From contig CAYWJH010000084.1 of NCBI GenBank assembly GCA_964458555.1, positions 1 through 14,038 on the forward strand: a stretch of 14,038 nt of DNA, written 5' to 3'. The notes below the pieces were generated by a model. It saw only the letters and a program-made list of their open reading frames with translations, was not told the origin of the DNA and ran no database searches. Positions 7,627 through 13,984 of the stretch are shown here, piece by piece. The stretch is from SLST01 sp964458555 (GTDB taxonomy: Bacteria; Spirochaetota; Spirochaetia; DSM-27196; SLST01). The translations under genes were made by a program, and so were the position numbers. The first letter of the stretch is position 1. Every line of letters begins with the position of its first letter.

Positions 7627-7655
7627 ACGGTACCACCGTGGGGGTCGGGTGTCAA
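7627..7655 (-). promoter_or_regulatory. Candidate promoter for yebC-ruvCAB
   Basis: On the minus strand a perfect -35, TTGACA (7655-7650, containing the hemW stop codon), is followed after 17 bp by TACCGT (7632-7627). The -10 is weak (it keeps T1, A2 and T6). It ends 9 nt before the yebC ATG, so transcription would begin about 2-3 nt ahead of the start codon, a near-leaderless message. This would let the recombination genes be expressed independently of the upstream lepB-hemW genes. Confidence 0.45.
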
Positions 7656-8863
7656 TAATGGGCCGATTCGAGATCGGCGAGCAACCCGGGAACCAGCCGC
7701 TCGAGCACGCGATCGAGAAGGTCCATGCCCAGTCCCGTCGGCCGCGCGCGCTCGCCGTCGAGCGCGAGCAGACCGTCGGCCCGCGAGCGCTCGAGGCCGG
7801 CTGCAAAGCGGTTCCATGCGTCCGCGCCGATTACCTCCCGCACCGGTTCGAGCGAGACGCCGCAGGCGGTCCGCAGGCCGAGCATCACGTACTCGGCGAG
7901 CAGCTCGGGTGGGCCGAGCTCTTCGCGCGCGGCGTCGAGGGGATGGCGGCGACGCAGGTACCGTGCGTGATCGGCGGGCTGGGTGAGGCGCACCGCGCGT
8001 CGAGCGAGCGAGCGCGGGCGCGGTGAGGCGTCCGGGCGAGGCACGCCGCCGGTCAGCGCCACGAACGCGGACTCTTCGAGCGTCGAGACCGCCGACGGTC
8101 CGATCCCCAGGTAGTTCTCGCCGCGCCAGTACCCCTCGTTGTGCCGGCATTCCCGCCCCGGTATCGCGAAGTTGGAGACCTCGTAGCGGCGCAGGCCCCG
8201 ACGCTCGATGGCCGCCACGATGCGCCGCCACCCCGAACCCGAGTCGGGCATCTCGATCGACCTGTGCGCGGCGGCCCGGGCGAGTGGCGTCCCCTCCTCG
8301 ATCGACAGCGAGTAGACCGAGAGGTGGTCTACGCCGAGACCGACAAGCGCGTCGATCGCTTCGAGCGTCCCGTTCACCGTCGACCGCGGCGCCCCGTGGA
8401 TCAGGTCCGCGCCGAGCGAGCCGGACCAGCGGTTCCTGATCGCCTCGAGCTCGCTCACCGATGTGAGCCTGCGGTCGAGCGCCGCCGCGGCCTCGGGCTC
8501 GAGCGTCTGGACGCCAACGCTGAGCCGCGTGGCGCCCGCCCCCGCCAGCGCGTCGAGCATCGTGGCCGTCGCCGATTCGGGGTTTGCCTCGACGGTGATC
8601 TCACGGGCCGGCTCGCCGTTTCCGCGCGCCCGGACGACGAGTTCGGCGAGTCGATCGGGTGGCAGCACGGTCGGGGTTCCGCCGCCCACATAGATCGTCG
8701 CCGCAGGCGGGACGAGCGCACGAACCGCGTCGAGGTCGGCGAGCATCGTGTCGGCGATGCGCTCGAGCGCGCCGGGGCGCCAGCTCGCGGTGGTGTGGAA
8801 GGCGCAGTAGCCGCAGCGGCGACTGCAAAACGGAACGTGGAGGTAGAGCCCGATCGGCGTCAC
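7652..8863 (-). CDS. hemW: HemW-like radical SAM protein (heme chaperone family)
   Basis: A 403-residue radical SAM protein. LYLHVPFCSRRCGYCAFH carries the CX3CX2C iron-sulfur cluster ligands C13, C17 and C20. It is followed by the SAM-binding YVGGGTPTVLP (58-68), ITVEANPES, RLSVGVQTLEPEAAAALDR, LGADLIHGAP, YSLSIEEGTPL and the family segment HNEGYWRGENYLGIGPSAVS. This order matches HemW, once misnamed as an oxygen-independent coproporphyrinogen oxidase and now viewed as a heme-binding chaperone; its HNxxYW region is one hallmark. The C-terminal third (about 295-403) is more divergent. The start is GTG at 8863, overlapping the stop of the upstream signal-peptidase-like gene as GTGA. The HemW-versus-HemN call is good, but the actual substrate in this organism is unknown. 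Confidence 0.9.
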   Translation of the reverse strand: MTPIGLYLHVPFCSRRCGYCAFHTTASWRPGALERIADTMLADLDAVRALVPPAATIYVGGGTPTVLPPDRLAELVVRARGNGEPAREITVEANPESATATMLDALAGAGATRLSVGVQTLEPEAAAALDRRLTSVSELEAIRNRWSGSLGADLIHGAPRSTVNGTLEAIDALVGLGVDHLSVYSLSIEEGTPLARAAAHRSIEMPDSGSGWRRIVAAIERRGLRRYEVSNFAIPGRECRHNEGYWRGENYLGIGPSAVSTLEESAFVALTGGVPRPDASPRPRSLARRAVRLTQPADHARYLRRRHPLDAAREELGPPELLAEYVMLGLRTACGVSLEPVREVIGADAWNRFAAGLERSRADGLLALDGERARPTGLGMDLLDRVLERLVPGLLADLESAHY

Positions 8864-9606
8864 GGACGTCCGAACCGGGAGAAGGGCCAGAATCGGATCG
8901 ACACTTTCGCGAGGATGTCGTCCGACTCGACCGGACCCCAGTAGCGCGAGTCGATGGCCGCGCTGCGGTCGTCCGCCAGCAGGAAGTACTCGTCCTCGCC
9001 GAGCGTTATCGCCGTGGACGCCGGGCCGAAGGGATCGAGCGGCTGCCAGCTGTCGGGCCGCTCGGCCGCGACCAGCTCGTAGTCACGCCCGGCGAGGGCG
9101 AACTCGCTCACGAATTGGGTGGCGCCCTCCGGACGGACGTACGCGACGAAACGCTCCAGCTGGACCGTGTCACCGGGCAGGCCGACGACGCGCTTGATCT
9201 GGAGCCTCGAACCCCAGTCGTTTCGCTCGTCGATCCGCCGGTTTTGCAGCGTGGCGAACCGGTAGAACGGGTCGGCGAGCCGCGCGAAGAAGCGGTGCTC
9301 GTGCGCGTAGGCGGGCCGGACGGTAACGAGGTCGCCGCGTTGCGGGTCCGCGAAGCCGGGAAGCGTCCACCCGAAGAGCGCGATGCGGGGCCCGTAGACC
9401 GGCGGCAGCGTGAAGAGCCTGTCGCCCGGCTCGAGCGTTGGCCGCATCGCAACCGTCTCCTGCTCGACCGAACCGACGAGGAGCGTGGTCACCCCCTCGT
9501 AGACGAGGAACACGATCACGACAAAGAGAAGGAGCCGTCGGACCCTGCGTGCGAGCGAGTCGGTGTCGCGGTAGGACTGGTATCGCTGCGACGAGCGCGG
9601 AAGCAT
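8860..9606 (-). CDS. Signal-peptidase-I-like paralogue lacking the catalytic serine
   Basis: A 248-residue S26-family protein with a basic N-terminus and one membrane segment (about 25-44), then the family boxes. The nucleophile box reads QETVAMRPTLEPGD, where active enzymes have Ser before the Met: codon gcg gives Ala53. The general-base Lys is kept (K138 in LQIKRVVGLPGD) and the last box reads LADDRSAAIDSRYWGPV. Loss of the nucleophile predicts an inactive protease or a changed function, although the fold and Lys box look intact and the gene is uninterrupted. ATG at 9606 abuts the stop of the canonical signal peptidase gene (0 bp), with GGGGTGA upstream, and its stop overlaps hemW by 4 bp. 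The two proteins may form a pair. An active member using another Ser cannot be excluded. Confidence 0.88.
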   Translation of the reverse strand: MLPRSSQRYQSYRDTDSLARRVRRLLLFVVIVFLVYEGVTTLLVGSVEQETVAMRPTLEPGDRLFTLPPVYGPRIALFGWTLPGFADPQRGDLVTVRPAYAHEHRFFARLADPFYRFATLQNRRIDERNDWGSRLQIKRVVGLPGDTVQLERFVAYVRPEGATQFVSEFALAGRDYELVAAERPDSWQPLDPFGPASTAITLGEDEYFLLADDRSAAIDSRYWGPVESDDILAKVSIRFWPFSRFGRP

Positions 9607-10587
9607 CTACCGGATCACCCCGATGCGGCTGACCGGCCAGTACTTCACCATCGCCCGACCGAGCACGTCCTGGGTGTCGACTGCCCCGAAGTACCGGCCG
9701 TCCCGCGAGTTGTCGCGGTTGTCGCCGAGCGGAAGGATGCGGTCTTTGGGGACGTACCAGCCGAGCCGGTAGTAGGCCTCGCGCGCGGCGGTCCGTTCCT
9801 CGTGAGGGTTCGCCTTGAGCAGGTAGCGGGTTCGATGGAGGTCGAGCGCGAACGGGTCGACCGCACCGGCTTGCCGGACCGACGAGAGCGCCTGCTGCGC
9901 ATCGGCATCGCGCTCGAGGCCAAGCTCGATTCGGGCGGCTGCGACGCCGGCGGTCGGATACGCGGCGTAGAGGTCCTCGGGTACCAGGCGCCTGACCTCG
10001 TAATCGAGCCCCACCGACGGTGCGAACTCGCGCTCTGCGATCCAATCGACCTCTCCCGGAGGGCGGATCTGCATCTCGCCCTCTCGCGTCCGGAACCGGT
10101 CTCCGCCCACGCCGACCGCGCGCTTGATGAGGAAGTGCGCGCGCGGCTGCCCGGACTCGTCGCGGTCGATGTCGACGATCGAGAGGGTGACCATGTAGAG
10201 GATCCGCTGGAGAATGTCGAAGGCGGTGCCGCGCGAAATGTAGCTCGGGTTCTCGAAGATGACGACTTCGCCTCGCTCGGGTTCGGCAAAGCCGGGCAGT
10301 TTTGCTACGCCCGGCAGAAGCTCCGGCCCGTAGACGAGCTTATTGACGAAGATGCGGTCACCGAGCAGCAACGTGTTCATCATCGACCCGGACGGGATCC
10401 GGTAGGCCTGCAGCGCGTACTGGTTGATGAGCAGCACGACCCCGGCGGCCCACAGGAAGGCCTCGAGCCAGTCGCGGACGACGTGCTTCTTCTGCTGCTT
10501 GATTTTTTTGCGGACGCGACGGCGTTTGCGCCAGGTCAGGAAGCGCTCGGTGAGGGTGGTCAGGCGTCGGGCCCACGTCGTGTCCAT
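9607..10587 (-). CDS. lepB: Signal peptidase I
   Basis: Removes signal peptides from exported preproteins at the outer face of the cytoplasmic membrane. The 326-residue product has a long, strongly basic N-terminal tail (17-36), one membrane segment (about 40-58), then YRIPSGSMMNTLLLGDRI with nucleophile S68. The general base is K155 in FLIKRAVGVGGD and the last box is LPLGDNRDNSRDGRYFGAV (286-304). Insertions between boxes (about 80-145 and 165-280) make it larger than minimal family members. ATG at 10587 is chosen because residues ahead of it in the longer open frame lie in the divergent promoter region; an in-frame TTG four codons upstream is the alternative. No Shine-Dalgarno is visible and the start sits just after a -10-like hexamer. 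It is the first gene of the minus-strand cluster. Confidence 0.94.
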   Translation of the reverse strand: MDTTWARRLTTLTERFLTWRKRRRVRKKIKQQKKHVVRDWLEAFLWAAGVVLLINQYALQAYRIPSGSMMNTLLLGDRIFVNKLVYGPELLPGVAKLPGFAEPERGEVVIFENPSYISRGTAFDILQRILYMVTLSIVDIDRDESGQPRAHFLIKRAVGVGGDRFRTREGEMQIRPPGEVDWIAEREFAPSVGLDYEVRRLVPEDLYAAYPTAGVAAARIELGLERDADAQQALSSVRQAGAVDPFALDLHRTRYLLKANPHEERTAAREAYYRLGWYVPKDRILPLGDNRDNSRDGRYFGAVDTQDVLGRAMVKYWPVSRIGVIR

Positions 10588-10597
10588 TGTGAATGGC

Positions 10598-10627
10598 AAA
10601 ATAGCACGGGCCTCGTCGCGTTGACAA
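10598..10627 (-). promoter_or_regulatory. Candidate promoter for the lepB operon
   Basis: On the minus strand TTGTCA (10627-10622) is followed after 18 bp by TATTTT (10603-10598). The predicted transcription start, near 10591, is about 4 nt before the lepB ATG at 10587, so the message would be nearly leaderless. Its -35 overlaps that of the opposite promoter by five bases. Confidence 0.5.
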
Positions 10628-10650
10628 CCCGAGCGGGGGGTACCTATAAT
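10621..10650 (+). promoter_or_regulatory. Consensus promoter for the PEGA/FGE-smpB operon, predicted leaderless
   Basis: TTGACA (10621-10626) and TATAAT (10645-10650), both exact sigma-70-type consensus, are separated by 18 bp. The ATG of the downstream gene starts at 10658, seven bases after the -10, so transcription would begin on or just before the start codon. No Shine-Dalgarno lies between the -10 and the ATG, which reads ccgcgga. Confidence 0.75.
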
Positions 10651-10657
10651 CCGCGGA

Positions 10658-12259
10658 ATGAGCAACGAGGAACAACCCCGACCCGAGGATGTGGAGGTCA
10701 AGCTGAGCCCCGTACTCGGTGTCGACCCGACGGTCTACGTACCGATCGTCTGGGGAGCGCTGCTCCTCGTCGTGCTTTTCTTCGTCCTCGTCTTCCCCGG
10801 TATCCGACGCCACGGTTCGCTCGTCACCGTCGTCACCTCACCGCCGCGGGCGTCGCTCGTCGTTGACGGCGCGCGCATCGGCACCGCTCCCGGAGCCTTC
10901 TTCGTCGCCTCCGGAAGGCGGGAGATCGAGGTGCGCAGGCCGGGCTTTTCGACGTATCGCGAGTCGATCGACATACCGGGTCGATTGGTCGGATCGTGGA
11001 TCGCGCCGAGGCGCATGGAGCTTCGCGTGACTCTCACCGGTGCGGATCCCGCATCGCTCGTCAACGACGCGCTGCTCGAGCTCTCCGACTGGGCGTTGAC
11101 CGGTGAGGCGAGCGGCCAGTACCAGTTCCCGCCCGTCGCCCGCGCGCTGGCCGCCGATCTCTCCGCGGTCGCACCCGACGATGGCGAACCGCCGACGTCG
11201 GGCGCGCAGGTTGCTTCGGCGGCAGCGCGCGAGGCGTGGGACGCGTTTACCCGCGACGCGCTGGCGCACGTAGCCTCCGAGGCGCAGCTCAACGACCTCG
11301 CAGCCGCGTCGCTCGGCTTCGCCGGTGCGGGATCGGCCGCCGTTCCCGGCGGTATCGCGGCGACGGTACAGCGGCTCGCGCGCGTAACCGATCGTGCCGA
11401 GCTCTTTCCACTGCAGGTCTCGAACGTGCTCGCCGCCGAGCGCGAGGCGCTTCTCGCGCAGACCCGATGGGTCGAGGACGCCGCCGCCCGAGCGCGGCGG
11501 CTCGCGGCGCTCGCACTCGAGGGAAGGCCCGAAGTGGCCGGACCGGTGACCGGTTACGCGCTGGGGCTCGACTTCGTCGATCTACCCGGAGGCGAGGTCG
11601 TACTCGGGGGCGAGGACCGCGCCGCGCGTGGCGGTGACCTACCGTACCGTACGACGCTCGGCGCGTACGCGATCGGCTCGACTGAGGTCCCCTTCTCCGC
11701 CTACGCGGCCTTCACCGAGGCGAACCCGCGATGGCGCGCCGAGAATCGAGACGCGCTCGTCGCCGACGGCCTCGTCGACGAGGACTACCTCGTCGAGCTC
11801 CGGGCGATGCGTGCGACGCCCGCGCTTCCGGTATCCGGCGTGTCGGCCCACGCGGCAGAGGAGTTCGCGCGGTGGTACTCCACGCTGCTTCCGGCCGGAT
11901 TGGAGGCACGGCTTCCTACCGAGGCCGAATGGGCTTTCGCGCTGCGTGTGGCCGGCGATAGCGCGGGCGTATTCGCCGGGGCGGAGGTGAGCGGGCCTCG
12001 TCCGGTCGGACTGGCCGGCGGCGGCGCGCTCGAGGCGCTGCTGGGCAATGTGTGGGAGTGGACGGCGGATCCGTTCGCCGCCTACGGCTTCGTCCATGCC
12101 GATGCGCCGGCGCGTGCGGCGGCCGCGCGAGTCGTCCGCGGCGGCGGCTGGGCGACCGACGAGCTCGCCTTTCGGCCAGGTGACCGCGGCGCGCTCGATC
12201 CCTCGTGGTGCTCGACGTTTGTCGGATTCCGGCTCGTCGTCTCACCGACCGGCGAATAG
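10658..12259 (+). CDS. Membrane-anchored protein with PEGA and FGE-sulfatase (SUMF1/EgtB/PvdO) domains
   Basis: The 533-residue product has a short acidic cytoplasmic tail, one membrane helix (about 27-47), and a PEGA-type beta domain (about 55-125, SPPRASLVVDGARIGTAPG). A helical Ala-rich spacer (130-290) follows, then an FGE-sulfatase-like domain (about 302-530). In that domain GGEVVLGG, STEVPFSAYAAF, LPVSGVSAHAAEEFARWYS, LPTEAEWAFALR (419-430), GNVWEWTADPF (463-473), VVRGGGW and FVGFRLVV are recognisable in canonical order. The whole protein has a single Cys (C518), so the two-Cys active site of formylglycine-generating enzyme is absent; a structural, binding or different catalytic role at the envelope is likelier. 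ATG at 10658 is supported by the consensus promoter ending seven bases earlier. smpB follows after 17 bp, suggesting co-transcription. Confidence 0.88.
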   Translation: MSNEEQPRPEDVEVKLSPVLGVDPTVYVPIVWGALLLVVLFFVLVFPGIRRHGSLVTVVTSPPRASLVVDGARIGTAPGAFFVASGRREIEVRRPGFSTYRESIDIPGRLVGSWIAPRRMELRVTLTGADPASLVNDALLELSDWALTGEASGQYQFPPVARALAADLSAVAPDDGEPPTSGAQVASAAAREAWDAFTRDALAHVASEAQLNDLAAASLGFAGAGSAAVPGGIAATVQRLARVTDRAELFPLQVSNVLAAEREALLAQTRWVEDAAARARRLAALALEGRPEVAGPVTGYALGLDFVDLPGGEVVLGGEDRAARGGDLPYRTTLGAYAIGSTEVPFSAYAAFTEANPRWRAENRDALVADGLVDEDYLVELRAMRATPALPVSGVSAHAAEEFARWYSTLLPAGLEARLPTEAEWAFALRVAGDSAGVFAGAEVSGPRPVGLAGGGALEALLGNVWEWTADPFAAYGFVHADAPARAAAARVVRGGGWATDELAFRPGDRGALDPSWCSTFVGFRLVVSPTGE

Positions 12260-12276
12260 TTCATTAGATTGCAGTG

Positions 12277-12735
12277 ATGGCCGAGGGAACGAAGACGATC
12301 GCCCGAAATCGACGCGCCTATTTCGACTACGCGATCGACGAAAAGTTCGAGTGCGGTATCGAGCTCGTCGGTAGCGAGGTCAAGTCCCTGCGCGCCGGGA
12401 AGGTCTCGTTCGGCGACTCGTACGGGCGAATCCGCGACGGGCAACTCTGGCTCTCCGGGCTGCGCGTCTCACCCTACGACCAGGCGAGCATCTTCAACCA
12501 CGACCCGGACCGCGAACGGAGGCTGCTCCTCCACAAGCAGGAGATCCGCCGGCTGAAGCGACGCGTCGACGAACGCGGGTTCACGCTCGTTCCCCTGCAA
12601 CTCTACTTCAAGGGCGGGCTCGTCAAGGTCGAGCTGGGCCTCGCGAAGGGCAAACGCGAGTACGACAAGCGGCAGGCGATCAAGAAGCGCGACCAGACGC
12701 GCGAGGCACAACGCGAGATGCGGGAGCGCTATTAG
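12277..12735 (+). CDS. smpB: SsrA-binding protein SmpB
   Basis: Binds the tRNA-like end of tmRNA and delivers it to stalled ribosomes for trans-translation. The 152-residue product has family length: an OB fold from IARNRRAYFDYAIDEKFECG through IELVGSEVKSLRAGKVSFGDSYGRI (27-51), then HDPDRERRLLLHKQEIRRLK and FTLVPLQLYFKGGLVKVELGLAKGKREYDKR, and the basic tail KKRDQTREAQREMRERY that folds in the mRNA channel. ATG at 12277 and the in-frame GTG just before it are both possible; ATG gives the usual N-terminus. No Shine-Dalgarno is seen, and a TAGATT lies six bases upstream. Its stop overlaps the next gene's GTG by one base. Its RNA partner ssrA lies about 870 bp downstream. Confidence 0.97.
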   Translation: MAEGTKTIARNRRAYFDYAIDEKFECGIELVGSEVKSLRAGKVSFGDSYGRIRDGQLWLSGLRVSPYDQASIFNHDPDRERRLLLHKQEIRRLKRRVDERGFTLVPLQLYFKGGLVKVELGLAKGKREYDKRQAIKKRDQTREAQREMRERY

Positions 12736-13547
12736 TGAGCGGCACAACGGCCGAAGAGCTCCGCCGCTTTGCCGTCGCTGTGGCGCGAGAGGCGGGAGAG
12801 TTGACGCTTCGGTATTTTCGGGGGGATATCGACGTCGAGAGCAAGAGCGACGATACGCCGGTGACCCGAGCCGACCGCGAAGCGGAGCTCCTGATTCGCC
12901 GACGGATCCGCGATGCGTGGCCGGACGACGATATCCTCGGCGAGGAGTTCGGGGTCGACGCCGGTCGCGGAGGGCGCACCTGGGTGATCGATCCGATCGA
13001 CGGGACCAAGTCGTTCGTAGCCGGGGCGCCTCTCTACGCCGTGCTCATCGCCACTCTCGAGGGCCGTTACGACGGGGGCGAGCTTGAGACCGCCCGCGTG
13101 ACCGCCGGGGTGATCCACATCCCGCCGCTCGGCGAGACCGTATCGGCCGCGCGCGGATCGGCAGCTCGTTGGGACCCGGGTGACGGTCGCGAGCGGCGCG
13201 CATCGGTCTCAGGGCACGACACGCTCGAGGGGGTCCGGGTGACGACCTCCGACTTCGCGGATTTCCACCGGAGGGAGCCCGCGCTCGCGGCGCTCGTGGA
13301 TCGGTCGGCAGGGCTTGCGAGAACATGGGGCGACGCCTACGGCTACCTGCTCGTCGCCACCGGCCGGCTCGACGCGATGATCGACCCGATCGTGAGTCCA
13401 TGGGACATCGCACCGCTGCCGGTGATCCTGGAGGGCTCGGGTGGCCGGTTCACCGACCTCGACGGAAGGGCGCTGCTCGCGCCGAGCGCGATCGGGACGA
13501 ACGGACGGGTCCACGACGCGCTGCTGCGAAGGCGGTTGTCGTCGTGA
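12735..13547 (+). CDS. Inositol-monophosphatase-family phosphatase, HisN-like
   Basis: The 270-residue product has the lithium-sensitive, magnesium-dependent phosphatase fold. Metal ligands are visible: E70 in DILGEEFG, D86 and D89 in TWVIDPIDGTKSFVAG, and D224 in SPWDIAPLPVILEGSGG. The segment ARTWGDAYGYLLVATGRLDAMIDP (196-218) resembles the HisN-type histidinol-phosphatases, so dephosphorylation of histidinol phosphate is the best guess; inositol-1-phosphate or another small phosphate ester remains possible. The gene is certain, the substrate is not. The start is GTG at 12735, sharing one base with the smpB stop, with CGGGAG eight to nine bases upstream. No other histidine gene is in the window. 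It lies between smpB and ssrA without an obvious terminator. Confidence 0.9.
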   Translation: MSGTTAEELRRFAVAVAREAGELTLRYFRGDIDVESKSDDTPVTRADREAELLIRRRIRDAWPDDDILGEEFGVDAGRGGRTWVIDPIDGTKSFVAGAPLYAVLIATLEGRYDGGELETARVTAGVIHIPPLGETVSAARGSAARWDPGDGRERRASVSGHDTLEGVRVTTSDFADFHRREPALAALVDRSAGLARTWGDAYGYLLVATGRLDAMIDPIVSPWDIAPLPVILEGSGGRFTDLDGRALLAPSAIGTNGRVHDALLRRRLSS

Positions 13548-13565
13548 CGGCGCATGCTTGGCGCG

Positions 13566-13594
13566 TTGACCAGAGAGCTCCACATTTGTACCTT
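13566..13594 (+). promoter_or_regulatory. Candidate ssrA promoter
   Basis: TTGACC (13566-13571) and TACCTT (13589-13594) are separated by 17 bp. Transcription would begin near 13601, giving a 5' extension of about seven bases that RNase P would remove to form the mature tmRNA end at 13608. It lies in the 60-bp gap after the phosphatase gene. Confidence 0.5.
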
Positions 13595-13607
13595 GAGGTT
13601 TAGTCAC

Positions 13608-13984
13608 GGGGGTGTACCGGATTCGACTGCGAACCAGTGGCGATGCATGGATGCAGGTTGAGCGCTATCTCATAAAACTGGCATTAAACATCTGCCGAAG
13701 ATACATCAGCAGATTTCGCAATGGCTGCGTAAGTAGCTTTCTGCGAACAATCGCCGCGTAAGCGGCGACGGGCGCCCGGGACGCCGTCCTGAGGACCGGG
13801 TTGCTTGACACAAAACCAGGACTTGGCCCGTCGGCCGCTCGGCCGTCGGCGGGTGACACAACGCCGAGCTACGGCCGGGTGGGACGTTCCTTTCCTTATC
13901 CGGTCGGAAACTCAAGATGGAACTAAGCCTGTAGTATCCGGCATCCGGGTTCGTAGGACGCGGGTTCGACTCCCGCCACCTCCA
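13608..13984 (+). ncRNA. ssrA: Transfer-messenger RNA (tmRNA)
   Basis: Rescues ribosomes stalled on broken mRNAs by acting first as alanyl-tRNA and then as a short mRNA. The 5' GGGGGTG pairs with CACCTCC at 13977-13983 (seven pairs, one G-U), and A13984 is the discriminator. A T-arm of GCGGG, loop TTCGACT and CCCGC occupies 13960-13976, and the conserved GGATTCGAC lies near the 5' end. The CCA tail is not encoded: gta follows the discriminator, so CCA must be added after transcription. The tag frame is at 13694-13732. Directly after it a strong hairpin, TCGCCGC-GTAA-GCGGCGA (13751-13768), has a GNRA tetraloop. Length is about 377 nt, within the family range. Partner smpB is two genes upstream. 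No terminator is visible before the window ends. Confidence 0.96.
13694..13732 (+). other. tmRNA tag reading frame, predicted peptide AEDTSADFAMAA
   Basis: Reading back from TAA at 13730-13732 gives twelve sense codons ending ATG GCT GCG, and an in-frame TAA at 13685-13687 limits the frame upstream. GCC at 13694 is the likely resume codon, because resume codons usually encode Ala and A is present at positions -4 and -6. The tag would end in FAMAA rather than the common LAA, resembling the MAA ending I recall for Borrelia. The resume codon is inferred. Confidence 0.75.

Noticed and set aside
8659..10866. Plus-strand open frame of 735 codons opposite hemW and the signal peptidase genes
   Set aside because: It spans three real genes and a divergent promoter, has no family motif, and is explained by high GC suppressing stop codons.
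12242..12276. Promoter directly before smpB (TAGATT)
   Set aside because: No -35-like element lies 16-19 bp upstream and the preceding gene ends only 17 bp away, so read-through is the simpler explanation. It is kept only as a weak member of the leaderless pattern.
13751..13768. Strong hairpin TCGCCGC-GTAA-GCGGCGA as a terminator
   Set aside because: It lies within the tmRNA after the tag frame, has no following T-tract, and fits an internal tmRNA helix.
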